Shown here: positions 23,696-35,803 of the stretch, in pieces
How the letters are laid out: every line of letters starts with the position of its first letter
Numbering within the stretch: position 1 is the first letter of the stretch
Source: Cinnamomum chago
Taxonomy: Eukaryota > Streptophyta > Magnoliopsida > Laurales > Lauraceae
DNA: 64,000 bases
Assembly (NCBI GenBank): GCA_038049695.1
Contig: CP142456.1
Coordinates: forward strand, 22,230,501-22,294,500
Direction of reading: 5' to 3'
Made by a program: the position numbers and the translations under genes
Notes under the pieces: generated by a model
The model's database searches: none
What the model was told of the DNA's origin: nothing
What the model saw: only the letters and a program-made list of their open reading frames with translations

Positions 23696-23708
23696 TCTTG
23701 TAGTGTAT

Positions 23709-23849
23709 TAAGCTTCCGCATTTTATTTGATAATCATCACTTATGACTAGTTTAATTTAAGGAAGTTAAAATTTATCTTAATTGGTCATAATTGGAGCTC
23801 ACCCTATTCACCCCCCCCCCCCTCTAGGGTTCGGATCCCCGGACTTTTA
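23709..23849 (+). repeat. Left LTR, 3' portion
   Basis: Continuation of the left LTR after the CACTA insertion. It includes a 12-base C run (23811-23822) and the end GGATCCCCGGACTTTTA, followed at once by the tRNA primer site. Confidence 0.9.
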
Positions 23850-26800
23850 ATTGGTATCAGAGAGGGTTACTCCATTTTAGGGCTTAACAACCCGGAGTTG
23901 ATCCTTGGTAGATTAGAACCCTAGTGTTGTGATTTATTGCATATCTTTTTAAAGATTTCCACTATGTTTGAAAATGAAATTTCCCCTAGCTTCATTGCAC
24001 CACTCTAAGACTTGTTCAAGTTATATCTTCAAGAGTTGGTGAGTCCTCAAAGTGATCTCTCAAGGACATCCTTTTCAAGACCTTAGGTGAATCTTCATTG
24101 GTACACATTTAGACTAACCTTAAGGCCTTGATCCTCTCTAGACCAACCTATTATTTTTAGTTATATCTAATTGTTGGTCATGTTACATTTGCATTTTGTT
24201 TCTTTATAGTCACATCTTTTAAAATGCAATGTTTCTTTGTGATCATTTGATTTTGTCTTTATGAACTTTTAAGTTATATCTCATGGTTTTCAAAATCCTT
24301 TGATTGCAATAATTTCATGATGGATTTGCATTTTGTTCATATAGTCATATCTCTTGTAGTGCATATACATTCATGATCAATTGATTGTGATTACAAAAGC
24401 TTTCATAGATAGATTTTTCATGATCAAATGATGTCGGAAAATCATTTGATGAATGTCATAGTTAGATTTTTTTTTTTAAATCAAATGATTTGAAGCAATC
24501 TAAGTTTTCCATTGATCATTCAAGTTATATCTCTTGGTATGGAAAACATGTGTTCAATTTGTAGGAGTGTCTATTGTCATATTGAGAATACAAATTGAAA
24601 ATTTTATAATAGTACACTTCTTGTTTTTCAAAATCGCTTGCTCATAATTCTATAAATGATTCTTTGTTGGAATTTCATATATTGAAGTGATTTGAAAAAC
24701 TTTGGAAAATGTTCTAAGCTTTATTGGTGGTATTTATAGAAGCATTTTCCTTGAATCTATTTCCTTGTGCCTATTTATGATTATATCATTTGGAAGGAAA
24801 TAATTTTTACAAACAATTTGCATCCTTGCTCATTTAGTTATATTTCTTTTATGCAAATTGATTTTGATGACTTACATTGCATGGTTGGATATAGTTTCAT
24901 TAATTTGCATGTTTGTGCCTAACTTGGTATATATATTTTCATTAATGCAAATTGATGATTGTTTATGTGCTTTATAGTAAAATCTTGTATTTGAGCTTTT
25001 TAAAGTACATATGTGATTTTATGTGCCAAGTTCATTTGGTTTAAACCTCATGTCCATTTTCCATTGCATTGTAAGCTTAGTACATTTGCTTAGAGTGGAG
25101 ATGTTGCATGATAGATTGATCCATTTAACTTCATACATTCTTGTGCTTACATAGTTATATTCTTTATTGATGATATTGTATGAGTTAGATCTTGAGTGTT
25201 GATTGATCCTCTCTATTCAAATGTCAAATCGTTCTATGTATGGTTGTGTTATTCATTATATTTGTAGAAACCATACTAGAACTAAAATCCATCCTCTATG
25301 CTTTCTAGTTATATTTTTTTTTTATGGTTATGATGTTGATTCATGTACTTTCTCTAAGTGATATCATCCTTATACTTGTTTCAACATCATAGTAGTGATC
25401 TTGATCATATGAAACTCTTTGAAATTCATTCCTCGTATTTCTATATGTTTGATGGATATCTTAGATGTTGAATTCATATGATTTTGACACTTTGAAAATT
25501 GCATGCATTTTCAAGATTATATCCTTTTGCATTGCAATTTATCTTGTTCATCACTATGCTCATTAGTTATATCATTAAAAGTGATGAATATCCATTTATG
25601 TTGCTTAATGGAATTTTGTGTTTGTCACATCCTTGCTAGTAATCATGTTGTCATATTCAATTGGTTTCATTTGATATAATTTTCCATTGATTTCATATCC
25701 AATTGATGTCTTATCTTGTGAATGTGATAGACCTTGTGTACATTGGATTGAACTTGATAGTTATATGTTTTCATTCCATGTCACATTTCATTAGCATCAT
25801 AATTTTCATGCTTGCCACCTCTCTTGCTCATATAGGTATATCTCATGACCACCATGTTTATGTGTTCATAATATTGGTTGGTTATTAGTTGAGGTTAGCT
25901 TCATGCTTGAAATCTCATTTCACTCATCTTGCACATGATAGTCATATTTTTTTATTGAATGAAATGATTTCAAAGCTTACATAGCATATGATTTTCATAG
26001 TTAAATTGATTGATGCTATGATTTATAAACCCCATTTCATCATGGATAGCTCTAATTTGGATTTTTCCTAATAGTTATATTTTTAAATCCATTTTAGAGT
26101 GATTGTTTTAATAGACTTATCTTTGAATCTCAATTGGTATCCTTTGTTTTTCCAATTGGTATCCATGATTGCTTCTCTCATTAGACCTTGCTTTCTTTTG
26201 GTAATTTGATCATACTGAGCTTTATAGTTAAACGAATCTAAACCTTCTCTTGAAGTTGACTCTCAATTGGTTAAAACCATCCACTTCTTGAACCAAATAG
26301 TTATACCTTTGTCAAAAGTTTGACAAAAGAAGAGAATGGATTGAGGGGGAGTGTAAACCTTCATAGGAAGTATTAGTTTTGATCAAATTGACCCTTGGAT
26401 TGCCTTTGGACCCTTAGAAACTACTACCATACATGATCACCTATTATGTATTTCATATTTTTTTTTATTTCTTTTGTTAACAGGTACAACTAAAAGGTAT
26501 TTTCCTTATTTCATGTGTGTAGGTACCTTTGCAATTTAATGTCAAAGGGGGAGAGAGCATTCAAGTTCTCAAAAGGGTGAAGAGAATGTCCAAGCTTCCT
26601 AAGGGGAGATTTTGTATGATCTTCTACAGGGGGAGAGAATGCATATCTTGCCAAAGGGAGAGAAAGGCATGGTCAAAGGGGGAGAGCTAATAGAAGAAAT
26701 AAAGCTTGGAACTAAAGAAGATGCTTGGCCATAGAGAGGAAGAAGAAGAGAAAGCTTGAAGAATGATCAAGCACCAAGCATCAAGAAGATTGGAGAAAAA

Positions 26801-26931
26801 GTCCAAGAGCCCAAGCTAAGAGAAGGAGCATCCAAGAAGATTTCAAGACTTGTCCAGCTTAGGGGGAGCTGAAGACTTGGTGTGTTAATTCAATGATGAG
26901 TAAGTTTCCATCAAATTGCAAAGGGGGAGAT
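23850..26931 (+). other. Coding-free interior of the Sirevirus-like element
   Basis: T-rich interior with no gag, protease, integrase or RT similarity. A loosely conserved motif near TAGTTATATCT recurs every 60-200 bp over most of its length. The last 400 bp are purine-rich, with at least six tracts related to AAAGGGGGAGAG (near 26544, 26600, 26626, 26652, 26672, 26857) before the final polypurine tract at 26920-26930. Confidence 0.8.
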
Positions 26932-29109
26932 TGTTAGGAATTTTGTAGATTGCAATTTAATGGATGCATTATCATTCTAGCATCATTTGATTTACACATG
27001 TGCATTGATTTATAAAAACTTGAAATCTTGTTTTATACATGCATTGGTTTTTAGACTTGAAGAAATATTGATTTATGCATGTTTTTGTTTTTAATCTTGG
27101 ATGCATTTGTTTTTGAAAAATGAGTTTTAGAAAATCAAGCAAGCCATTGGTTTTATAATTTCGAATCTTTTTTGGCTTTTTATGTTTCATGTTTTAAAAC
27201 CCTTAGAATGATTTAAAACATGTTTTTAAGCTTGATTTAATGGCCCAAAAAATTTCCAACCAAAAATACTTTGAAAAATGGATTTTAGGGAATTTTGGTC
27301 CCAGGCCAGAAAGGCAGTGTACCAGGTCGACCGAGCCAGGCCCAAGTCGACCGGGTATACTGTCGTTGGCCATTTTTCAAACGGTCACTTTTTTTACCGT
27401 TGTGAAGGCCAGGTCGACCGGGGAAGAGCCAGGTCGACCGAGGGACTAGCCGTTGGGCTGTTTTGGCTATAAATACTAGTTCATTCCTTTACCAAAAGTT
27501 GAGGATTTTTAGACCTTCCTTGAGAGGTTTTGAGGCAAATCAAAGGGGAATGAACTAAGGGATGAAGGGGATCATTAGGAAAGCTAAAGCTTGGATTAAT
27601 GAAGTTAAATCACCAAGTAGACTCTACTTTCCTTAATCATATGTTTTCATGCTTTGTTTTATTTTTGGTAAATCTTTTGTATCATGATAAACTATGAGGT
27701 GTTGTGTCCTTAACATGTTTTATGTTTTGAATTGATTTATTGTTTTGGATACATCACCATTGATTCAATACAAGTAGTACTTTATTTGGTAAATCTAAGT
27801 AGATCATGTTAATGAAAGAATCTTTGAAATTATATGTAACATGATTCCTATACTTGGTTGAATCTATGGTTGTTGTTTTTCAACATAAGAAAATCACTTT
27901 CAAAACTATCTTATGTTTTGGATTCAACATCTTTACAAATCATATGTTTTCATGTTTTGTTTTATCTTTGGTAAATCTTTAGTAGCATGTTAAACTATGA
28001 TTTGTTGTGTCCTTAACATATTTATGTTTTGAATTGATCTATTGTTTTGGATGCATCACCATTTGATTCAATTCAAGTAGTACTTTATTTGGTAAATCTA
28101 AGTAGATCATGTTAATGAAAGAATCTTTGAAATTATATGTAACATGATTCCTATACTTGGTTGAATCTTTTGTTGTTGTTTTTCATCATAAGAAAATCTC
28201 TTTCAAATATATCTTATGTTTTGGATTCAACATCTTTACAAATCATATGTAACTTTGTTTTAAAGTTTCACAACTTGCTTTGCATTGATTGGTATATCAT
28301 ATTCAAGTTGTATTTATAATTACATATGATTTGTCCCCTAATTTCAATCAAATCTATTTTTATGTTTTGAGCTACATTGTTGATTTGATTGACATCCCTA
28401 TGCATCACATGTTTAGAGCTAATTAATCTCATACAACTTGTGAATCTTTGATATCATTAACAAGTTGTTACTTTTAACATGTGACTTGCATTCCTTCATC
28501 AATCATAAATGTTTTTATGAGCTAAAACTTTCAAAAGCCTTAGGCATACATTTATGAGCTTTCATTTTCAAAATGATTGAGGACATCATACACACACACA
28601 TCATGAGCATACATCTTTGCATTCATTTAGTGTTTGTGTGAGTTAGATTTTAATATCCGCCTATTTTAGAGGCAAATGTAATGAGCTTAATTGAATCTCC
28701 ATCAAGTGTATTTTAGACACTCATTAGAGAGATAACCAACCTTTGGTTGAAGAGGTTATTGCTTAGCCTAAGAAAAGCATAATGTATAGGTTGGTGTTAA
28801 GCCTTGAAAAACATTATTGTAAAGGTTATTGCTTAGCCTATTGAAAAGCATATATTGTGGAAATCCGGTGGGGTGTTGGATCACAAGCCGGTAGTGGATG
28901 TAGGCATTGAGGCCGAACCACTATAAATCCTTTTGTGATGGTGCTTGTTTTGTGGTGATTGTTTTTATTAAGCTTCTGCATTTTATTTGATAATCATCAC
29001 TTATGACTAGTTTAATTTAAGGAAGTTAAAATTTATCTTAATTGGTCATAATTGGAGCTCACCCTATTCACCCCCCCCCCCCTCCAGGGTTCGGATCCCC
29101 GGACTTTCA
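26932..29109 (+). repeat. Right LTR of the Sirevirus-like element
   Basis: Uninterrupted 2178-bp LTR from TGTTAGGAATTTTG to GGACTTTCA. It carries the same 302-bp internal tandem duplication and 12-base C run (29071-29082) as the left LTR. It shows the empty CACTA site (TTTTTATTAAGC). Confidence 0.93.
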
Positions 29110-29114
29110 ACATC

Positions 29115-31256
29115 TTTCCACTTGTGCGGGCTCCTTTTCCACTTGGTTGTGGTTTCTTTCTACTTGAGTAGACTACCTTCTCGTGTGCATGCAGGCTCTC
29201 TCTTGGGTCCCTACCCCTTTGGCTGGGTACCAAAAAAAAAACAAAAAGCCCGGCCTATATTAAAAAGGGTCCAAAACAGATACCCAATTGCCCATTTTCA
29301 TGGGCTCCACCTTGTGGTCAAAAGTTCTTTGAGAGCCAGACTTGTGTGTGAAATTTCATGTCCAACGGATCAACCTTAACCACTGACCCATGGCCCTCAA
29401 TTTTAAAGGTTTCAAAAGACACCTGTTTTTGATTAATTAATACAACAGTTAATTTTCGTTGGATCAGCATCAAACCCATGAGATAATTGACATTCACGGG
29501 AGTCGTTGGTAGTAGACTTGTTCGGATGATAGTGGGTTCCACCTACCCAATTTCTTATTGAGTTTTTTGTTTATACACCTTTGAGATTTCTAATATTTAT
29601 AAATAGGCTCCTGCTTTGGCATTTTAATACCTTTCATGTCTCAAAATATGTCAAATCAATAGTCATGAGAAGAAAGCATTTGGATTTAAAGCATCTTGAC
29701 ACTTTTAACCTTGTCTCTGTCTTTTATACATAATTTTCAAAATGCTATTAAAAAATTCTTTACATTCTAACAATAATTTTACCATTTTACTATACTTTTT
29801 TCCTCTCACTTCCTCCCCCACCCCAATGACCACTTGTAGATTAGCAAAGTTCCGCAAGATCCATCCAATCCTCTTACTTAACCAAAGCCCTCACGAATGA
29901 GAATTGCGTTTGTTCTTCGGAGTTTATTTATTTTATTAACAATCAGCATCTACAAGTGCTTCTCATGGCAATGGAATTGAAGAAATCTACATAGTACAAT
30001 TTTCTCTTTTTTTCTTTTTTCTTCCCTTTATTCATTTATAACATCTTATGAATCCAGTTTCCTCTCTTGGGCTTTTGTTTCCTTTCTTTCTTTCAATATA
30101 AATTACCCTTAAAGCAAAAAAAAAAAAAAAAGAAATTGGTTTTCAATGAATTCTTCTTCTTCTACTACTTTATAGTTTATTTTTTTTATCTTTCAAGAAT
30201 AAAAGTCATTATAATCTAATTATAGCTGATATTTAGAATAATGTACTCCTTAGGTAGTTTAAACAAGGAAAACCAAGAAATCTTTTTCTTTTTCTTTTTT
30301 ATTTTGAAAAAATAAAGTTTAAATATATTTAATTGATACGCTAGTCCTCTTATATTTATTTAATAGTGGTGTAATAGGCAAGTTAGGTTTGCATATTACC
30401 TCAACTCAGGGCTTATTTAGTGTAGGTAAATCCCAAATACAAAGCCGACCTAAGCCCAAATTGAATTATAGATTCTCCAACCATATAAGGTTGGGCACTT
30501 GAATATTAGAAACCTCAGGGGTTTATGTAAAATTCTTAGAAATTTTAGGGAGGTATATACACAAAATCCTTTTTAAAATAATACCTAGTGTTTAATGGAT
30601 GTGAGGTCAAACCTGTCATTTTCATAAAAATTCATCATTCAACTCACGATGGCTGCTCATTATTGGAAACTTAGATATATTCTGGTACATGAAAGGTCTT
30701 AAAATACCAAAGTAGGGGCATATCTACAAATATTGAAACCACAACAACCTATTTACAAATATTAAAAACCGCATAACACACAATATCATATCATAGGTTG
30801 TAAATGATTTATATGAAATAACCCCAAAACACAAGTCTTTAAGAGAGAATGGGCCCACTACACTTGGCATATCTTCCCTTTATGTTGAGAATTTTGAACT
30901 ATAGGATCCTGGCCGATCAATATTTCTGGAATGTTTTTTTGGCGCTTTTGTTCATTACTGGTTTCAGTTTTTTCTTTTCTTTTGTTTTGTTTGGTTTTGT
31001 AGAAATATAACAATGGACTTAAGGTGCATTAGGCAAGGGGTTTTTTTTTTTTTTTTTATCAGTTTGACTTAAATGTTAACACTACCTACCCAGGGTTTTT
31101 ATTTGGCTGGCGAATGCAATGGTCAAGTTAAAAAGTTGAATAATAAAATGGAGTTTTTAAGGTGTTATTTAAGGAGTTTCTTGAATCTCTGCACATGCGT
31201 TGTAACACTTAGGTCCACTCCTGAACACCACTTCAAACGTATGTTTGAGGGGCTAT
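29115..31256. other. Non-coding stretch, nothing recognised
   Basis: AT-rich DNA with homopolymer runs. No gene, terminal repeat or target duplication is supported. Confidence 0.45.
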
Positions 31257-31622
31257 GTGCTAGGGGTACCATCTCACGGATTTATGTGAGATAACCATTT
31301 TAGTACCATGTGGGACATCACATGACAAATTCATTCCCTTCACACCTACTAACCCTCACAAATTAGTACTTACCCTAATTTGACACTAATCTAAATAATA
31401 ATCATTGCCAAACTGAATTTCATTAAAAATGTAACTTTAAGAAATCTTCAAAGTTTAATATGACGGTAATTATTATTTAGATTAGTGTCAAGTTAGAGTG
31501 AGTGCTAATTTATGAGGGGTTAGTGAGTGTGAAGGGGTTAAATTTGTCATAGAATGTCTCATGTGATTTCAAAAGGGTTACCTCTCACACAAATCTATGA
31601 CTGATATCTCTTATAGTACATT
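31257..31622. mobile_element. Foldback MITE-like inverted repeat
   Basis: Imperfect palindrome. The left arm block TTGACACTAATCTAAATAA recurs inverted in the right arm, with further pairing at CACTAACCCCTC-like and CACATGA-like blocks out to GATTTATGTGAGA/GATTTGTGTGAGA. A clear target duplication was not found, so the class is unassigned. Confidence 0.6.
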
Positions 31623-31844
31623 CTGCTATTTTTCAGTACTTAGATTATTGGGAGAAAACTATAGTTAAATTTTTTAAATACTCATGAATGTTTAAAGCAA
31701 GTGGATAACTTTTAATCTTTTCTTTCATAAATTTGCCTATGTAACCTTTACCATATAACAAGTTTTGTCTTACTACATTTATCTGAGGACAAACTTGATT
31801 TTTCTAGGGTAAATTAGTCAACAATCCATGAGCATGGTCTTCTA

Positions 31845-32351
31845 AGGCATCCAGTCCAACAACTTTTTCTCAAATGTCTATAGTCCAGACTGCTGGAGAT
31901 ATTTTGGTGAGAGGTCCCTAATATGCCACGTCATATATTTTCATGACTAATTTGCCCCTTTCAACCCTCATTCCTAGGCCAAGTTCTCTCTTATTCTCTG
32001 TAGTCCCAGAAAACTCCTTCATTCTTCGCTTTTTTCATTTTTCATTTTCCGTTCCTTTCCATGGTTGTGGAGTATCGTTGCAGAGCACTTTTCGTCGCCA
32101 CCATGACTTCCGATTCTTTTTCTTTCATTTCTTCAAAGATAGAAACGGTTGTACTTTATCTTACTCTTTCCTCTAAAGTCTTTTCCAAATCTCTCTCTCT
32201 ACAACTGATTTGAAAGAGAGCAGATTACTCTTTTCCTTGTTTTCCCTCTCTCTCTTTTCTCGATTAGATCATGGTCATCAAGTGTTCTTATTTTGAATTT
32301 CGATTTTTATTAGAATCTAATTTTCTGTATTCTGACTTTTGGTGTCGCCGA
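31845..32351. other. Leader-like CT-rich stretch, no gene recognised
   Basis: CT-rich sequence around 31960-32260 looks like a plant 5' leader, but no homologous protein follows. It may be a captured gene end within a transposon. Confidence 0.3.
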
Positions 32352-32525
32352 ACTCAGATAAATTTTCCAGAATCTCTGATAAACTGGATAAAAAATCAGA
32401 TAAATTTGCCAAAACTCAGATAAATTTATCTGACTTATGGCAAATTTGTATGATTTATCTAAGTTCCTGGCAAAACTCAGACAAATTTATCTGAGTTTCG
32501 AACAATTTTTCTAAGTTTTGAACAA
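32352..32525. repeat. Array of CTCAGATAAATTTGTC-type motifs (left)
   Basis: Several direct and inverted copies of a motif close to AACTCAGATAAATTT and TTTGGCAAAACTC. The same motif forms a second array at 33036-33140 on the other side of a minus-strand open frame. Confidence 0.75.
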
Positions 32526-32935
32526 ATAGCTATGTGAAGTGGTGCCATCCGACGACCCATATTCACCAAATTCAAGCAATTCATGCTGGCATCCACTTCT
32601 TTAACTATGTCCTCTTGAGTGTCATTCTCTTGTACCTTTGAAACAGTACCCATATCATCCAGGCAAATGGTTTCTGCACGCATGGAACAGTCTCTTAAGG
32701 AGATACTCTTATTTTCTACAGTATGGTCCTCATTATTTTTTATTTTCTCACCAAGCTTCTCAGTTGGGCCATTTAGCTTTGAAGACAACTCCAACCCATT
32801 TCTCCTTGGTAAATTATCCACCACTTGAATTCCTTGCAGATATGTATGCACTTCTACTAGGAATGGAGTCACTGGATCATTATTCTTTAAGAACGAGTGT
32901 AACCCCTTAGAGTGTTCCACTGACTCTTGGAAACA
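32477..32935 (-). CDS. Unrecognised open frame, probable gene fragment
   Basis: A 147-codon frame beginning MEHSKGLHSFLKNNDPV and containing VEVHTYLQGIQVVDNLP, LNGPTEKLGEKIKNNED and CLDDMGTVSKVQENDTQ. The composition is acidic and hydrophilic, like a piece of a large plant regulatory protein. The frame stays open upstream of the Met to about 32970, so the true exon may be longer. Its 3' end runs into the motif array. I do not recognise the family. Being bracketed by two copies of the same motif array hints at capture by a transposon. It may be non-functional. Confidence 0.35.
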   Translation of the reverse strand, partial: CFQESVEHSKGLHSFLKNNDPVTPFLVEVHTYLQGIQVVDNLPRRNGLELSSKLNGPTEKLGEKIKNNEDHTVENKSISLRDCSMRAETICLDDMGTVSKVQENDTQEDIVKEVDASMNCLNLVNMGRRMAPLHIAICSKLRKIVRNSDKFV

Positions 32936-33035
32936 GAGTTGGGAAGCTTCTGCAAATTAGCTTGTTTGGCGAGGTTCTCATTGGTCTCAAATATAGATAG
33001 AACCTAGAAGGAAAGAAGTTCATTTGAACTATTGC

Positions 33036-33140
33036 TAAGTTTTTGCAAATTTATCTGAGTTTTATATGAGTTTTGCCAAAACTCGGATAAATTTGTCTGA
33101 GTTTTGCCAAAACTCAGGTAAATTTGTCTGAATTCTGCTT
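33036..33140. repeat. Array of CTCAGATAAATTTGTC-type motifs (right)
   Basis: Copies of TTTGCCAAAACTC and GATAAATTTGTCTGAG in both orientations, matching the array at 32352-32525. Confidence 0.75.
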
Positions 33141-34019
33141 TTGCTGACATGTACAAGGGCGTTTTTTGTCTTTTTCAATGCATTATTTTTACAAGAGGAC
33201 AGCCGTCAGTACGATAAAATATTGTGGACCGTTTGCAATAAAAACCACAGTTGAGGGACCTCCGCCCAAATGCCCCATTTTTCTAACTAAATGAACATGG
33301 CCTTTCAAAACAAGAGTATGCCTAATCACCTGAATGCTTGATGGCTTAGCTCTGGTCACAATTTTTAACCAAAAATAAATAAATAAATCCAGTCACCATT
33401 TATTACTATCAACTTCAAACTATTGATAGAAGGTTCGACCATGTTCAATTGTTCTTCCACCAAATTCAATTGACAATTAGGCCATCATATATAATAAAGA
33501 GATTGGCAAAACGCTCCCGTGCTTAACACAGGCAATTGAAGTCGATAAAAAAATATCATTTAATTTTTCGATAGAAATAAAAAAAAATGATTTTCATTTC
33601 ATATGTTTATATTATAGAAGAACTATAATAAAAATATCTCTCAAAATAAATGATTTACACACTTAAATTTATATTCATCGATAGAAAGGATGTTATATCC
33701 TGTTTCCTAATCATGAAACACAGAATAATAGGCTTTCTTAGAAATCACACAATTGAAAATCTAAATAAATAATTAATAAAAAAAATTGAGATTTTAGTAA
33801 AAACTTGAAATATGATATTTTTGTATATATGAATTATATTTAGTTGAAAGACTTTTATAAGAAATTTAAAATATGATATTTTTCAATTAGAGGTGGGTTT
33901 TATAGTGAGTTGGTTGGGTTCAAGGTAGTTTTGGGTTTCTGAAGTTTGACTCAAGCTGGTCTCAAAACAGGCAATTTTAGTTTGTGACTCACCTTTCCAT
34001 TAATAATATTGATAAAATC
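33141..34019. other. Non-coding AT-rich stretch
   Basis: Very AT-rich. It holds a hairpin motif CCCGTGCTTAACACAGG near 33518 that recurs in altered form near 35405 and 38395. No gene seen. Confidence 0.45.
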
Positions 34020-35345
34020 CTCACCACTTATGTTTCTTCATGACAAACTTTATGCTGAAAAGTTATAATAACAATATGTCTTTATAAAATAATATGATTA
34101 GTTAAGTTGGATGATGAACTATACCATGAGATTATTCATTAATTGCTCATAGATTTAAAATAAACTAACATATTTATAAATTCTAAAAACTTATTTAATT
34201 AAGTTGAAAAATAAAATAGTTAGATTCAAGATTTAGGGTTTTTCCATCACAATAATTGTGTCTATCTTGGTCGTCATAGATCTAATGATACATTATCAAT
34301 CATCGAAACAATAAATGTCATTCAATAAATGATATTGCTATTGAATTGAATTAGATTAAATAAGATTAAAGGAGAATTGTGTATTGGAATGGATGATGGT
34401 CTTTTGGTCAAAATTATGTAGGATGGTCAAAATCAATTGGAGCTTATTTCAAATTGAAATCACCACCACTTATGTTTCTTCATGACAAACTTTATGCTGA
34501 AAAGTTATAATAGCAATAGATCTTTATGAAATAATACAATTAGTTAAGTTGGATGATGAACTATACCATGAGACTATTCATTAATAGCTCATAGATTTAA
34601 TATAAACTAATCTATTTATAATTTCTAAAAACTTATTTAAGTTGAAAAAATAAATAGATAGATTCAAGATTTAGGATTTTCACATCACAATAATTATGTC
34701 TACCTTGTGCATCATAGATCTAATAGCATATTATCAATCATTGAAACAATAAATGTCATTCAATAAATGACATTATTATTGAATTGAATTAGGAGCTTAT
34801 TTCAAATTGAAATCATCACCACTTATGTTTCTTCATGACAAACATTATGCTGAAAAGTTATAATAGTAATAGATCTTTATGAAATAATATAATTAGTTAA
34901 GTTGGATGATGAACTATACCATGAGACTATTCAGTAATTGCTCATAGATTTAAAATAAACTAATATATTTATAATTTCTAAAAACTTATTTAAGTTGAAA
35001 AATAAATAGATAGATTCAAGATTTAGGATTGTCACATCACAATAATTGTGTCTACCTTGTGCATCATAGATCTAATAGCACATTAATATTAATCATTGAA
35101 ACAATAAATATGATTCAATAAATGACATTATTATTGAGTTGAATTAGATTAAATAAGATTAAAGGAGAATTGTGAATTAGAATTGATGATGGGTATCAAT
35201 CATTGAAACAATAAATGTGATTCAATAAATGACATTATTATTGAATTGAATTAGATTAAATAGGATTAAAGGAGAATTGTGAATTAGAATTGATGATGGT
35301 CATTTAGCCAAAATTATGTAGGATGGTCAAAATCAATTGGTGCTA
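34020..35345. repeat. Diverged tandem array, about 3.5 units of 345-445 bp
   Basis: Units start near 34022, 34467 and 34811, each opening with CACCACTTATGTTTCTTCATG and running through GATGATGAACTATACCATGAG and AAACAATAAATGTCATTCAA. A shorter repeated tail (GAATTAGATTAAATA, GGAGAATTGTG) occurs at about 35135 and 35245. Units differ mainly by short deletions. No coding potential. Confidence 0.85.
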
Positions 35346-35803
35346 ATTTCAAATTGAAACTAGCCTCTTTCATTATATTATTATATATATAACTAGCGAA
35401 AGACGCTCATGCTTAGCACGGGTAACATATCTCATGATGTGAAAAATGTAAAAATAGTATTTCACTATAGATGAAACCAAGTTATTTGGATAGGGCCCAT
35501 ATTGTAAGTAGACAGGATTTCTCCATGTGTGTTTGATTGGTGGGGCATTAGGGAAGCTTAGTATTCATGGAGTGGATAAAATATCAAGACAATAGATAGA
35601 GGTAAATAAAGATAAGGAAAACTTGTGGAACCGGAAAAGTGCAAAAGTGTTAGAAAACCGAAATAAAAGATAAAGTGTAAAGATTCATGGGTAATGTGAG
35701 AGACGTTATTTTATTTTAACAAGGAGAGATTGATAATTTAGTAGAATTTATAATATTAAAGAGACATTATCATTTTAAACATGAATAATGAGATTTTTAG
35801 AAG

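Larger units (their letters stand above)
11688..23705 (+). mobile_element. CACTA transposon 1, non-autonomous, carrying exons of many host genes
   Basis: Ends are CACTACAACAA at the left and the inverse of CACTACAAGAA at the right, with a 3-bp duplication TAT (11685-11687, 23706-23708). The intact right LTR of the host element shows the empty site as a single TAT. Both subterminal regions (about 11705-12110 and 23100-23695) are dense in CCGGCG/CGCCGG motifs, as expected of CACTA transposase-binding repeats. No TNPD or TNPA transposase is recognisable in the 12 kb. The interior is a string of captured exons with introns, all on the plus strand: CSN3, NOT2, TOP1, an endonuclease-I-like exon, CPN60 beta, MEX1, a glutathione peroxidase and one unknown. 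A minus-strand LINE RNase H scrap is also inside. It is younger than the LTR element it sits in. Confidence 0.93.
9653..29109 (+). mobile_element. Sirevirus-like LTR retrotransposon, non-autonomous, with a CACTA inserted in its left LTR
   Basis: Structurally complete element. The left LTR is 9653-11687 plus 23709-23849; the right LTR is 26932-29109, about 2.18 kb each. A 5-bp direct repeat ACATC flanks both outer ends (9648-9652 and 29110-29114). The primer site TGGTATCAGAG (initiator-Met tRNA type) follows the left LTR at 23852. The polypurine tract AAAGGGGGAGA precedes the right LTR at 26920. The 3.1-kb interior has no gag or pol, so the element would depend on a relative for movement. Several extra purine tracts like AAAGGGGGAGAG lie in the last 400 bp of the interior, a known habit of Sireviruses (Ty1/copia). 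The LTRs differ at roughly 1-2 % of sites by eye, so the insertion is young. The CACTA at 11688-23705 came later still. Confidence 0.9.

Noticed and set aside
11688-23705. Helitron as the agent of multi-gene capture
   Set aside because: Helitrons leave no target duplication and end in CTRR. Here the ends are CACTA/TAGTG with a 3-bp TAT duplication and CACTA-type subterminal repeats.
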